A stretch of DNA of 64,000 bases from Leeuwenhoekiella sp044542075 (GCF_044542075.1 NZ_JBITTU010000004.1:186001-250000); one strand, 5' to 3'; positions 44,848 through 54,998 are shown, counted from the first letter of the stretch. Made by a program: numbers and translations. The notes: generated by a model not told the origin, from the letters alone.

Positions 44848-46307
44848 TAAGCCAGTTCTTTAAGCATTGCATTTAACTGGGCAGTAATGCTGTTTAATTC
44901 AGCTAGCGATTCTTTAGCGATGTCTATAGGATCACCCAAATCATCTGCATTGCTAATACTATCATCTGCAATAAGCCCCAGATCTAAACTGTCGTTCTTT
45001 TTTGCAATTGTTTCTCGTGTAATATAGTTCCAACGCTCGTCTTTAACGCTTTTACGTTTAGCGTCATCTAGCTTTCCATCAAACGCTTTTTCTAAGGTGT
45101 CTACTTTGATACCGCCGGTGTAGGCCTCTACAAAACCTTCAAAAGCTTTTTCGGTAAACGGCGTACGTTTTCCATAATTGGGAACATTGGTACGCATATC
45201 GTAAAACCACACGCCTTTGGTGTTTTCGGTTTCTGTAGTACCCCGGGTAAAGAACAACACGTTGGTTTTTACACCTGCAGCATAAAAAATTCCGGTAGGT
45301 AAGCGTAAAATAGTATGCAGGTTACACTTATCCATCAAATCCCGGCGTATACGCTGCCCGTCGCCATCTTCAAAGAGTACGTTATCGGGCAACACCACTG
45401 CCGCACGGGCTTTGCCGTCTTTTTTAAGACTTCGGTAAATGTGTTGTAAAAAGTTAAGTTGCTTGTTGCTGGTAGGGAAGGTAAAGTCATCCCGAGACGG
45501 GCGTTCGCCTCCTTTTTTGGTTCCAAAAGGGGGATTGGCCAGTACACCGTCGTAATTCTTTAAAGTTTTACCAAATTCAGTCAGGGTATCTGCCAGATAG
45601 ATGTTGCTTTCCATCCCGTGTAAGCGCGCATTCATTAACGCCAGTCGGTGTGCATCTGTAACCAACTCAACACCACTAAAAGCTTCTTCTTTTTGAAACT
45701 TTCGATCCTTATCATTGAGTGCGAAATAGTTTTGGTATTTGTTGCGTAAATACTCATCAGCCGAAAGCATAAAACCAAAGGTTCCTGCTGCAGGATCATT
45801 CCAACGCTCACCTAACTTGGGAACTAAAAGGGCTACCATAATATTAATGAGTGGGCGTGGGGTAAAGTATTGCCCGGCACCGCTCTTTTTCTCTCCGGCA
45901 TTTTTCTCGAGCAAGCTCTCATAAATATCACCCATCGTATCCCGGTCATTCTCTTCATACCAGTCCAGATCGTCAATTGCCTGAACCAGGGTATTAAAGT
46001 TTACCGGTTTGCGTAAACTGGTAGAAGCATTAGCATAAATCTCTTTGATGCTCGCGCTTGTTGTTTCATTACTAATTTCAGCCAGAAATTTACGATAGCG
46101 GTTAAAGGCTTCTATATTATCAGTCTCTTCTACAAAACTTCTCCAGCGGTATGCTGAAGGTATATGCTTCTCAAAATCTTTAACTTCGCTGAGTTTTAGA
46201 AAAAGGATATAGGTGAGTTCGTTTAAGTACTGGTGATAGGTAACTCCATCATCGCGTAATACATTACACAAGTTCCAGAGTTTGTTAGCGATTTCGTCTG
46301 CGCTCAT
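44847..46307 (-). CDS. hsdM: Type I restriction DNA methyltransferase HsdM
   Basis: 486 residues. The N-terminal N6_N4_Mtase helical domain has KLWNLCNVLRDDGVTYHQYLNELTYILFLK. The SAM site is AGQYFTPRPLINIMV and NDPAAGTFGFMLSADEYL. The catalytic motif IV is LANPPFGTKKGG (NPPF, N6-adenine). It methylates the specificity sequence chosen by HsdS. Its composition is visibly more GC-rich than the internal defence genes. Confidence 0.95.
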   Translation of the reverse strand: MSADEIANKLWNLCNVLRDDGVTYHQYLNELTYILFLKLSEVKDFEKHIPSAYRWRSFVEETDNIEAFNRYRKFLAEISNETTSASIKEIYANASTSLRKPVNFNTLVQAIDDLDWYEENDRDTMGDIYESLLEKNAGEKKSGAGQYFTPRPLINIMVALLVPKLGERWNDPAAGTFGFMLSADEYLRNKYQNYFALNDKDRKFQKEEAFSGVELVTDAHRLALMNARLHGMESNIYLADTLTEFGKTLKNYDGVLANPPFGTKKGGERPSRDDFTFPTSNKQLNFLQHIYRSLKKDGKARAAVVLPDNVLFEDGDGQRIRRDLMDKCNLHTILRLPTGIFYAAGVKTNVLFFTRGTTETENTKGVWFYDMRTNVPNYGKRTPFTEKAFEGFVEAYTGGIKVDTLEKAFDGKLDDAKRKSVKDERWNYITRETIAKKNDSLDLGLIADDSISNADDLGDPIDIAKESLAELNSITAQLNAMLKELA

Positions 46308-46347
46308 TAGGGTTTAGTATTATTCTAATTTGTATTTAATAGTTTGT

Positions 46348-46424
46348 TCTCGACTGCGCTTGAACTGACATTGACTTCGACAGGTTTAAGGTAACAGTAT
46401 TTGTCACATCGAGCGCAGTCGAGA
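46348..46424. repeat. Flavobacterial inverted-repeat element (REP-like)
   Basis: TCTCGACTGCGCT (46348-46360) and AGCGCAGTCGAGA (46412-46424) are perfect 13-bp inverted arms around a TTGACTTCGACAGG core. I recall this motif as a dispersed intergenic repeat of many flavobacterial genomes. It lies in the hsdR-hsdM gap. Confidence 0.7.
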
Positions 46425-46428
46425 TGTC

Positions 46429-49400
46429 TTAAGCACCTTCAGAATACAGATTGTCATTCAATATTTGTATGACTTCATCAACATTATCATCAAAGATTTT
46501 ATTGATACGGTTATAACCGCCTTCTTCTTTAAAAGGATCGTTATTCAAATCTTCTTTGGTTAAAATGGCTTCTGCCAGCAACTGGGCTTTAAAACGGTCT
46601 AACCAGCGTTGCTGAATTTTATTCCAGGATCGCAATGCATTTACTTTTGCAAAGGCGTTAGTGATACGTTGCTCTTGCGGAATCAAATCTACATCGAGTG
46701 CCAGCGTGCGAATGTACGCAATGATATCTGCTGCGATGTCCTCGTTTTTGGCACTCTTCCAGGCCGTGTGAAGCGTACGGGCATTAAAACCTTCTGCGTC
46801 TAATTGTAACTTCAATTCTTTTAGACTTTTACGGTCTAAGGAAGTTGGGCTGGTCACAATAGCGCCTAAAGCAGCAATCTTATTTTTATTTTCTGAAATG
46901 TATTTTTTAAAACTTTCGATGTAATCTTCTGGCTTGCCGGCTTTCCCATAATCCCGTTCAATACCTAAAAATTCATCTTTATGTTCCGAAACTAATTGCA
47001 CTTTTGGCTTATAGACTTTGCGGTCTAAATAGCTCCACAAACTAGAATAGGATTGAATGATTTTTTTGACTTCACTTTGGGTGGCATTTTTTATCGTCTC
47101 AATAATTTCCTGAGGTTCTAATCCTCCGGAACGGTACACGAACTCTTCTAAATCTTCTGCTTCAATTTTTTTACGCTTCCGCTGAAGTTTAGACAATAAT
47201 TGCTCTACCTGAGTTTGGGTACGTTCTTCTGTTTCAATTTCATCGAGCTCTTCTACCAGTTGTGTAAATGAGGTGGAAGGATTGCTCACTGGTTTCATCT
47301 GCGTGTAATCTTCAAGGGCTTCGTGAACCCGAACGGCATCATAAATCTCAAAATATTCTTTACCAATATCATCGCACTTACGGGTCGCACGACCTATCAT
47401 TTGCTCATATAAAATACGCGAACTTACCCTGCGTAAGAACACCAGATTACAAATCGCGGGTACATCAATTCCTGTAGTAAGTAAATCTACCGTTACAGCA
47501 ATATTGGGAAACTTTTCATTCTTATACCGTCGCACCAATTCGTCAGGATCGTAAGCCTGCCCGGTTATTTTCTCTATTGCTCCCTGCGGAACATCATAGC
47601 CTATGTTTTTAAATTCTTCGTGTAATTGGTCTACTATCAAATCTGCGTGTGTATCTCTAACGGCAAAAATGAGTGTCTTTTCATCACTGTTAGGATCTAA
47701 GAAATTGACCAGTTGTTTGATTACTTCGCGGTTAAAGTTTGGTGTAATAACCAGTTTGTTAAACTGTTCGATTTCCACCAGCATATCATCTTCTAATTCT
47801 GCAAGCTCCTCAATTTTATTCGTTTCCGGATTAAAGACTTTAGGCCGTTCTCCTTTTTTCCAAAGAATACCTTCCTCGCTCAACCTGGTTTTGATACGGT
47901 GTGGGGGTTCGTGATCTGCCAGAAATCCGTCTATTACCGCCTGGCGGTAGGAGTAAGAGTAGACCGGTTTACCAAAAATGGTTGTAGTATGTAAAGCCGG
48001 CGTCGCAGTTAGACCAATTATATAGGCGTTGAAGTATTCGATAACCCGTTTATATTGGCTCACATAATCATTCTGATCTTTAAAATGAAGATCTTCTTCG
48101 TCCAATTCTTTATCCAGATTGTACCCTCTATGGGCTTCATCTATAATGATACAGTCATACGTGTCAATGGGCAATTCGTCTGAGTCGTTATAAAACAAAC
48201 GTTTTACTAAGCTTTGAACGGTGGCAAAATGAATACGCGTATCAGCATCAGGAATATTGGTTTTCATATCCTCGATTTGATACACTTCAGCAAAGGTATT
48301 GATCCCTTCTACCTTATTGTCTTTGTAATTACCTAGTGCTTGTTTCGCAAGTAACCTTCGGTCAGTAAGAAACAAGATACGTTTAAATCGGTTGGCTTTT
48401 ATTAAGCGATACGTTAACCCGATTACTGTTCGTGTTTTTCCCGTACCGGTAGCCATTACCAAAAGGGATCTCAGGTCGCTGGTATTTTTGATGAGTTTGT
48501 TTTCAACCGCTTTTATAGCATCTATTTGATAATCTCGTAATCCTAATCCGTTTTTATCTTGAAGATACTCGTAGTCACTAACCTCTAGGCGTTCGTTCTC
48601 TGCTTCTATGTTTTTTTGATACAGATCTACTAAGCCTTGCGGCGAAAACCAACCTTTAAGTGGGGTAGGGTGATTGTGATCGTCACGTACATCCAAAAAC
48701 CAAATACCGCTTTTGGTTTTAAGCTGTTCCAGATAGTCACGACCATTGGTCGAAAATAGAAAAGGCGCTTTGTAGGTATGCCATTCCCCCAAAAATTGAA
48801 AATGGTCTAATTCTTCTATACGTTCCGCATAAATCTTAGATTGTCTCAAGTCCGTAGAAATATCACTGGCGTATTTTTTTGCTTCTACAATACCATAAAG
48901 CGTAGTACCTATAAAAAGAGCATAGTCTGCCCATTTACCCTTACACGGCCATTCTGAAATGGCCATAAACCTTCCTTTTTCGGGTAATGTTTTATTTGAT
49001 TTAAAATTGAGTTCATCCGTATCGCATTCCCACCCGGCAGCTTTTAACTGTGCGTCAATAAGCGTAAGGCGCGTATCTTTTTCATTTAAATCTAATTTCT
49101 TAGCTACACGTTCACTTCGCTTTTTACGCGAAGCAGTAACGGCTTTAGAACTGTTTAGACTTTCAATCTTTTCTTTGTAATCGGAAACTTGCTTCGAAAG
49201 AAATTCAACCTGATCTGATAGCTCCTCGACGGAAAGACTATTTTCTTCAGGGAGACTGTATTGGGTTTGATCTATGTAATCATTTTCATAGGTCTCATAA
49301 AACCATTTAGAAAGTTGAAAACATTTTTTTAGAATAAAGAATGCCTGTGGTTTTGAACCGATGCCGTCGTGACTGGCTTTATTACCAGAAGTTCTGATGG

Positions 49401-49650
49401 TGTGTAAAATACCTTTTATGATATCGGGGATACAATTGCGATAAGCCAGTTGGTTGATTCGCTCTACTTGCTTCCCCGTAAATTCATCCAGTTCTTCAAA
49501 GTCCCAAATGAGGATACTTATTTTTTCTGCGAATAGTCGTGCCTTAGCAATTGATGAACTCGGATCAACGGAGTACAGTTTTTCTGAAAGTATGCCTATC
49601 CCATAAATTTCCGGATAGACCGGTTTAAGAAAACTAAAATTTGAAGGCAT
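46429..49650 (-). CDS. hsdR: Type I restriction endonuclease/translocase HsdR
   Basis: 1073 residues. An N-terminal DUF4145-like helical region (GNKASHDGIGS) and a coiled coil come before the PD-(D/E)XK nuclease segment (WADYALFIGTTLYGIVEAKKYA). The helicase motor has VMATGTGKTRTVIGLTYRL, CIIIDEAHRG, IIGLTATPA and IGRATRKC. It translocates DNA from the unmethylated HsdS site and then cuts. It is the first gene of the leftward operon. A promoter probably lies in the 225-bp divergent gap. Confidence 0.95.
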   Translation of the reverse strand: MPSNFSFLKPVYPEIYGIGILSEKLYSVDPSSSIAKARLFAEKISILIWDFEELDEFTGKQVERINQLAYRNCIPDIIKGILHTIRTSGNKASHDGIGSKPQAFFILKKCFQLSKWFYETYENDYIDQTQYSLPEENSLSVEELSDQVEFLSKQVSDYKEKIESLNSSKAVTASRKKRSERVAKKLDLNEKDTRLTLIDAQLKAAGWECDTDELNFKSNKTLPEKGRFMAISEWPCKGKWADYALFIGTTLYGIVEAKKYASDISTDLRQSKIYAERIEELDHFQFLGEWHTYKAPFLFSTNGRDYLEQLKTKSGIWFLDVRDDHNHPTPLKGWFSPQGLVDLYQKNIEAENERLEVSDYEYLQDKNGLGLRDYQIDAIKAVENKLIKNTSDLRSLLVMATGTGKTRTVIGLTYRLIKANRFKRILFLTDRRLLAKQALGNYKDNKVEGINTFAEVYQIEDMKTNIPDADTRIHFATVQSLVKRLFYNDSDELPIDTYDCIIIDEAHRGYNLDKELDEEDLHFKDQNDYVSQYKRVIEYFNAYIIGLTATPALHTTTIFGKPVYSYSYRQAVIDGFLADHEPPHRIKTRLSEEGILWKKGERPKVFNPETNKIEELAELEDDMLVEIEQFNKLVITPNFNREVIKQLVNFLDPNSDEKTLIFAVRDTHADLIVDQLHEEFKNIGYDVPQGAIEKITGQAYDPDELVRRYKNEKFPNIAVTVDLLTTGIDVPAICNLVFLRRVSSRILYEQMIGRATRKCDDIGKEYFEIYDAVRVHEALEDYTQMKPVSNPSTSFTQLVEELDEIETEERTQTQVEQLLSKLQRKRKKIEAEDLEEFVYRSGGLEPQEIIETIKNATQSEVKKIIQSYSSLWSYLDRKVYKPKVQLVSEHKDEFLGIERDYGKAGKPEDYIESFKKYISENKNKIAALGAIVTSPTSLDRKSLKELKLQLDAEGFNARTLHTAWKSAKNEDIAADIIAYIRTLALDVDLIPQEQRITNAFAKVNALRSWNKIQQRWLDRFKAQLLAEAILTKEDLNNDPFKEEGGYNRINKIFDDNVDEVIQILNDNLYSEGA

Positions 49651-49875
49651 TAAGATTGCGGTTAGCTAATTAATCAAATTATGCAGGGGACTTTAAAAGT
49701 ATATATTATTATTAATAAAGTCAAACATAAGCAAAAATGAATTGAGTGCTTTACGGGATTCTGTAAAGACAGATAGAAAAGAAAAGTTGCTTTCGTGTTT
49801 CTTATATAAATGTAAATTTTACTAAAAATAAAATGTAAAATTTGTTCATTTTTGTTTTTACAAATAAATATTTTG

Positions 49876-51570
49876 ATGAATAATATTAAAATTACATCTA
49901 TAATCTTAATGTTCTTAGCTGTATTCTCCTCCTCTTGTAGTAAAGATGATGCATCTCTTCCACAGCAAGAAATTTTAAATTCTGAATTAAAGGGTTTACT
50001 AGGCGAAAGAGTTTTAATAACAGGTAAAAATCTGGAGCCTAATAAACTACAAGTTTTTTTTGATACTGAAAAGGCTTCCATTACATCATTTTCTAATGAA
50101 AGTATAGAGGTAATAATACCTAGATCAATCGAAAGATTCAACCCCATTATAAAGGTAGTAGACCTTATTACAAATGAAGATATCCTAAACGAAGTTTTTA
50201 TTTTAAATGCTCCTCGTATCACTAGCTTTGGTAGTGGTGAAATTTCTTTTGATGAAATATTGGTTATTAACGGAGAAAATTTTGACAATCGCAAGGAAAA
50301 TTTAGCAGTTTTAATTAACGACGAGAAAGCTGAAATTTTAAATGCTACACATTCTAAGTTAGAAGTATATATACCAAAAGAAATAAGAAATTCATCTCTG
50401 GAAGTAACGGTAGAAGCTCAATTTCAAACTACAAAGAGTTCGCAAAATCTTAAACTTAAGCAGCCTATAATAAACGAGGTAACAAATGAAACAGCTTGGC
50501 TTGGAGGTTATTTATATCTTGTTGGTAAATATTTTAACCCAGAATTTGAGTATGGTGAACTTTACGTCAATGGAGTTAGAGCTCATTATACCTCATCAAA
50601 TACTGGTTTAACGATTAATGTTCCTACGGGTCCATATTCTGAATTTAAAATTTCAAATATAACATACAAGACAGCGGGACTTGTCAGTTCATTTGATCTG
50701 GATTTAGAAATTGGAAACATTGGTATTATGGTTGATGGTTTAAAGAATTTGTTTGGCGAAATTATCGTTTATAATAATAAAGCCTATGCAATTACGTCCG
50801 AAAACAATGGGGATTTCAATATAACTAATTATTTATATGAATTTTCTCCTGATACAGAAAAATGGAATGAAATTGAAGATTTTCGCTCCACAGGTTTTAT
50901 ACGAAGTTTTGTTTTTGACAATGAAAACTCGATTTATTTCTATACGGGAGTTGAAAATGAAGTAAATGAACTTACTAAACTAAGTCTTGATACGTTTATA
51001 GAAACTAAAATTCAAATTCCTTTTGATCCAAGTTTGATTAATTCTACCTTTTTAGTTCGTGATGGCGATTTGTATGTAATAAATGGTAGAGTTTATAAAA
51101 ATGATCGTTATGAAATATCAAATAGAAGGTATCAATATTTCAAAGACGAGTCTATATGGAAAGAGATTACCTCTGAATTATTTACAGGTTTTGATTGGAA
51201 AAGAGGGACAATTTTTAAATATATTTATTTAGATGATGATCTATATTTCAAGTATTTTGATAGAGAAACATTCAAGTTGGATGAAAATAATCATTTAACT
51301 CAAATGACTGTTGACAATATGCTGTTCTTGTACGATGAGTCAATAATCTGTAGAAGAACTAATATCGTTAATGATGGAATGTTATTATACACTTTAGAAG
51401 ATCCATACAATGGGGTTGAGTTGCAATTTGGAAGAGAAGGGAGCTCAGTAAAATGCTTTTTTACAGTTAATAATGAGATTTATTATAATATGTTATCAGC
51501 ATTTTATGACGGTAATGTTCATAATGCAACGTTTAGAATTAAAAAAGATAAGTTAAATGAAATCCTATAA
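49876..51570 (+). CDS. IPT/TIG-domain lipoprotein
   Basis: About 564 residues from ATG 49876, which gives a lipoprotein signal (FLAVFSSSCSKDD); a start at 49852 would lengthen the signal region unnaturally. IPT/TIG-like repeats cover about residues 35-260 (GERVLITGKNLEPNKLQVFFD, DEILVINGENFDN, GGYLYLVGKYFNP). The remainder looks like a kelch/propeller-type region. It resembles surface-binding lipoproteins. The 3' end overlaps the next lipoprotein gene by 14 bp. Confidence 0.7.
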   Translation: MNNIKITSIILMFLAVFSSSCSKDDASLPQQEILNSELKGLLGERVLITGKNLEPNKLQVFFDTEKASITSFSNESIEVIIPRSIERFNPIIKVVDLITNEDILNEVFILNAPRITSFGSGEISFDEILVINGENFDNRKENLAVLINDEKAEILNATHSKLEVYIPKEIRNSSLEVTVEAQFQTTKSSQNLKLKQPIINEVTNETAWLGGYLYLVGKYFNPEFEYGELYVNGVRAHYTSSNTGLTINVPTGPYSEFKISNITYKTAGLVSSFDLDLEIGNIGIMVDGLKNLFGEIIVYNNKAYAITSENNGDFNITNYLYEFSPDTEKWNEIEDFRSTGFIRSFVFDNENSIYFYTGVENEVNELTKLSLDTFIETKIQIPFDPSLINSTFLVRDGDLYVINGRVYKNDRYEISNRRYQYFKDESIWKEITSELFTGFDWKRGTIFKYIYLDDDLYFKYFDRETFKLDENNHLTQMTVDNMLFLYDESIICRRTNIVNDGMLLYTLEDPYNGVELQFGREGSSVKCFFTVNNEIYYNMLSAFYDGNVHNATFRIKKDKLNEIL

Positions 51571-52891
51571 CTATAATTTTATATTTTTTTTAATTTCTAT
51601 TCTTTCATTTCAAGGATGTGGTAAGAATGATGATTTTCCGGCCATTGAAGATGTAATAGATTTGAAAATCACAAATTTTGAAACATCATATAATGAAGTG
51701 AAAATTTCTTGGGATTTAGATCGTTTTAATGATAAGGTGATTATTGAAAACGTTTTTATTTTAAGATATTCGGACGACACAGATTCAAATACATTTGGAC
51801 CGAATGAAATAGCTGTTCTTCCATCGAATCAAACGTCCTATATTGATCGAAATGTCCCTTATTTAAGTGATGTTACTTATTCAATTAGAATAGATTATTT
51901 TGTTGATTATGAGAATGGAGTTGAATACGCATCAATTGAGTCTGATAAAAAATCATTTGAGCGAGATATTATTAAATTTTCTTCAATACCTCGCCATGTT
52001 ATCACAGACAATAGTAATCCTGATAGTTATCATATTATGATTATTGATCAAAATTTAGCTTTATATAATTATAATACTAAAACCCTAAAAATAGATGCGA
52101 ATAAAAGTTTTAGTGGAGGTTATGATTTTTATGATAAAATCGTGGTAAATCAAAATAATATATTTCTCGGTAAAAGAAATGGTGTAATTTATGAATTATC
52201 TCCTAACGATTATACTGAGAAGCGAATGTTTTCATTGCCAATTGATAATGAGTTAAGGTACTTTGGATTTAGAGAAGAGGAAATATTCTTTAGTGATGAC
52301 GAACGCTTGAAATATTTCAATACAATGACCAATGATTTTGGTTACGTAATTGAAGATCTTTCGTTGAGTTACGCGTATTCTATCAATTTGGGAAACAATA
52401 GAATGTTTATGATTTGGTATCAATATCCTAATTTTGGAGGGAGGATTTTTGATGTTAGCAATTATGATCAGTTGGAAATGATACATCGCACTGATTTTCC
52501 AATTGATTTTGGAAGTAGGCTTGACAAAGGAATACTTCATTTTAATGAAGATAATTCTGAATTTGTAAGTACTAATTTAGGTAGAGTTATATCTATTGAT
52601 GATTTATCCTTAAAAGTTGAATTAAAGAACATAACCGGTAAAAATTATCTGTATTTTAATTATAAAAGGGGTAAACTTTATGGGGCAGTCCAAGGCGAAA
52701 GGAAAATACATGTTTTTGATGATGAGACCTATGAACTTTTAGATACAATCGAAACTAAATTATTCCCTATATTTCCGCTAGTAAGTTCGGATGGAAAAAT
52801 TCAAGTTATAGGAAGTTATAGGCAAATTTACTATTCAGATTATATTGACGGCTTTCAATATTCAGGAAATTTTGCAATTGAAAGTATGTAG
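51557..52891 (+). CDS. Lipoprotein with FN3-like N-terminus and propeller-like region
   Basis: 444 residues with lipobox Cys21 (SFQGCGKND). Residues about 40-140 look like an FN3-type beta sandwich (LKITNFETSYNEVKISWDL). The rest has repeating beta segments (LFAL/KYFNTMTNDFG, IHVFDDETYELLDTI) like a beta-propeller. Together with the preceding gene it forms an outer-surface lipoprotein pair. Function unknown; binding of a surface ligand is plausible. Confidence 0.68.
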   Translation: MKSYNYNFIFFLISILSFQGCGKNDDFPAIEDVIDLKITNFETSYNEVKISWDLDRFNDKVIIENVFILRYSDDTDSNTFGPNEIAVLPSNQTSYIDRNVPYLSDVTYSIRIDYFVDYENGVEYASIESDKKSFERDIIKFSSIPRHVITDNSNPDSYHIMIIDQNLALYNYNTKTLKIDANKSFSGGYDFYDKIVVNQNNIFLGKRNGVIYELSPNDYTEKRMFSLPIDNELRYFGFREEEIFFSDDERLKYFNTMTNDFGYVIEDLSLSYAYSINLGNNRMFMIWYQYPNFGGRIFDVSNYDQLEMIHRTDFPIDFGSRLDKGILHFNEDNSEFVSTNLGRVISIDDLSLKVELKNITGKNYLYFNYKRGKLYGAVQGERKIHVFDDETYELLDTIETKLFPIFPLVSSDGKIQVIGSYRQIYYSDYIDGFQYSGNFAIESM

Positions 52892-52907
52892 TTAATTTTT
52901 AATTACT

Positions 52908-53132
52908 TTATCTATTCATTTTGGACTTTATTATATCATCCATGGTCATAGAACTATCTGAACCATTCCAGCCTAGTTCTATTTCTTTTCTTAAATCTTT
53001 TAGGCCCTTTTCGCGATAGATGTTGTCAAGTCTTAGATTATCTCGCATAACCTCGCTATTATTTTGATCTCCTACGGAAGCAACTTGCTTAGAGATATAT
53101 TCTTCTTGCTTTTTGGTTAAACGAGGCTTCAT
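52908..53132 (-). CDS. ParD-like type II antitoxin (orphan)
   Basis: 74 residues with a ribbon-helix-helix N-terminus, LTKKQEEYISKQVASVGDQN, followed by SEVMRDNLRLDNIYREKGLKDLRKEI, typical of ParD/CC2985 antitoxins. No ParE-like toxin is adjacent: the space downstream is occupied by the opposite-strand lipoprotein gene. It is either an orphan antitoxin or a relic. Confidence 0.65.
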   Translation of the reverse strand: MKPRLTKKQEEYISKQVASVGDQNNSEVMRDNLRLDNIYREKGLKDLRKEIELGWNGSDSSMTMDDIIKSKMNR

Positions 53133-53392
53133 AACAAAATAGCTATATAGTATAAATGTAATATTTTAAGTACATCAGGATATCATTTACGAGATTTAAT
53201 AATTAGCTATGAGATCATATATGTTGTGCCCGTTGAACAACCTCCTGTTTAATCAAATTATGAATTAATAGCAGTTTTTAAGAATACCATACACTTAGAA
53301 AATAATAACTTACCTATTTCTCAAAATCAGTAGAGTCCTCTTTTCTTAGAAAGTTAGAGTTGTGTAATGGTTAACTATGTTGTATGTAGTAC

Positions 53393-54199
53393 TTATTCAA
53401 TTATTTCTTTATAATGTTCTATTCTTTTTTCCAATGTATTTAGCTTTCCAAACTCAAAATATTTAATCATTTCGTAATAAGATTCAGTCTCTAAAAGATT
53501 TTTGTCGTAATAATTCAAGTCCACAATTTTTAATCTTTCCGTTTTATTTATGAAGTCAGATTTTTTGTTTGGGTTTATATTTTTGCTGTAAACCCAATTT
53601 GTGGTTATCCAATTATTAGAAAGCCAACCTGCTAAAGTTAAATTGTCATAATATCCGTAATAAAGTGTTTGTGCATTAAATAAATGTCCAAATTCCCTGT
53701 CCTTATTATAAAACGTGTGTAATAGTTTTATAATCATTTTTAATTCAAAACGTAAAGTAAATTTTTCGGTTTTTTCTTTTCCGAGTATGAATTCAGACAA
53801 GTCTGTTAAATCCTGTGGATATTCCGATGTTACAATTTTACAACCTGCGTGTTTTGCAAAATACCTGTATAAATTTCTTTTCTGTTCAACCCAATTTTTC
53901 CCGTAAATATTCTCAAAATTTAATTCTGCTCTTTCAAGTAGCAAGTCGTAATTTTGATGACAATAATTGATAAATATATCGTAAGCATCGTCGTGTTTTC
54001 GTGTTAGAGTTACATTGCATTTAGTACAAATAATTTCAGGGAATTTTAAAATTCTATCCTTATAACTTTCTATTTGAACTGCACTTTCTTGAATATAATA
54101 GCAGTCAAATTTTTTTCCGTAAAAACGTTTTAAATCAGACGCTTTGAATTTGTGCTCTTTCGAGTCAGCTAAATCTCCACAAATCCAACAGTTTTCCAT
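53393..54199 (-). CDS. HNH-like zinc protein
   Basis: 268 residues. The N-terminal half shows a Cys pair WCIC-type motif (CWICGDLADSKEHKFKASDL) and a second pair (IICTKCNVTLTRKHDD), consistent with an HNH-type zinc knuckle. The rest is helical, with many aromatic residues. No partner gene is obvious. It lies alone in AT-rich accessory DNA near the defence island. Endonuclease activity is possible but unproven. Confidence 0.55.
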   Translation of the reverse strand: MENCWICGDLADSKEHKFKASDLKRFYGKKFDCYYIQESAVQIESYKDRILKFPEIICTKCNVTLTRKHDDAYDIFINYCHQNYDLLLERAELNFENIYGKNWVEQKRNLYRYFAKHAGCKIVTSEYPQDLTDLSEFILGKEKTEKFTLRFELKMIIKLLHTFYNKDREFGHLFNAQTLYYGYYDNLTLAGWLSNNWITTNWVYSKNINPNKKSDFINKTERLKIVDLNYYDKNLLETESYYEMIKYFEFGKLNTLEKRIEHYKEIIE

Positions 54200-54667
54200 C
54201 CGTAGTTCGTTTTTTTTGCATTACACACAACTAGTTATATCACTATAAATGTACCCATTATACCCTAAATTTTTCCGGGATAAAAGGAACTTTTGTTCCT
54301 GTTTATCAGTTGATAGAACTAGGTTACTATATCCAAAATAAACGAGCTTACACAATTCCCTAATCTCAAAAAAAGTTTGTAGTCATTTTCAGAATTTAAA
54401 TAAGACCTGTATAGTTTTATCAGGATTATACTAGAGTATTTTTTATTAAATAATCAGGAGAAACAGCAGTATAGCATTCCCCACTCAAAGCCTAGGCAAA
54501 GGCCACGATAGAGTATGAAGAGTGTATGAAATTAAAATTTCAAAAAAAGTGAATTTCATTATTAAGCATTTCAAAATCTTCTTATTCAAATACTAAACAG
54601 ATCAACATAGTAGAGGTGTATGAAATATTTGATTACTAAGGATAAAAGAAATTAATATTGTTTTGAC
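54200..54667. other. AT-rich intergenic stretch
   Basis: No credible ORF. An 11-bp direct repeat GTGTATGAAAT occurs at 54522 and 54616. It separates the HNH-like gene from the small HTH gene and has no clear terminator. Confidence 0.35.
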
Positions 54668-54931
54668 TTAATTATGACTTTTTAGATTGGGAAACATTTT
54701 TTCTACCGCTTTGAAGAAATCTGAGATATCTAAACGTTTTTCTTGACAAATTTTAAATAACGTTTCAACTGGGATACGATAATTAGACTTGCTTTTTATT
54801 TTGCGAACAGTACTTTCTAAGATATTATGATGATCTGCAAATTCAACCTGAGTTCCACCTTTGGAAAGAAAGGGATCTATCCATTCTTTTGTTATAAACT
54901 CACATATAGCTGAATTAATATCCTTACCCAT
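54668..54931 (-). CDS. Small HTH transcriptional regulator (XRE-like)
   Basis: 87 residues. A helix-turn-helix segment is visible (GGTQVEFADHHNILESTVRKIKSKSNYRIPVETLFKIC). It is divergent from the sigma/dead-Cas12f operon, with an 18-bp palindrome and a -7 box in the gap. It may control that operon and itself. The family assignment is by pattern only. Confidence 0.6.
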   Translation of the reverse strand: MGKDINSAICEFITKEWIDPFLSKGGTQVEFADHHNILESTVRKIKSKSNYRIPVETLFKICQEKRLDISDFFKAVEKMFPNLKSHN

Positions 54932-54964
54932 ACGAGCAAAGGAATTATAAACATTAAGAATTTT

Positions 54965-54982
54965 CTCGTTCGATCGAACGAG
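54965..54982. promoter_or_regulatory. 18-bp perfect palindrome, putative operator
   Basis: CTCGTTCGATCGAACGAG is exactly self-complementary. It lies 34 bp upstream of the HTH gene start and 17 bp left of the -7 box, where a -33 element would be expected. Confidence 0.65.
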
Positions 54983-54998
54983 GTTAAGATTATTTTAC

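Noticed and set aside
49674..50294. 206-residue minus-strand reading frame
   Set aside because: It is antisense to the IPT/TIG lipoprotein, which has a proper lipobox and domain pattern. No credible family signature.
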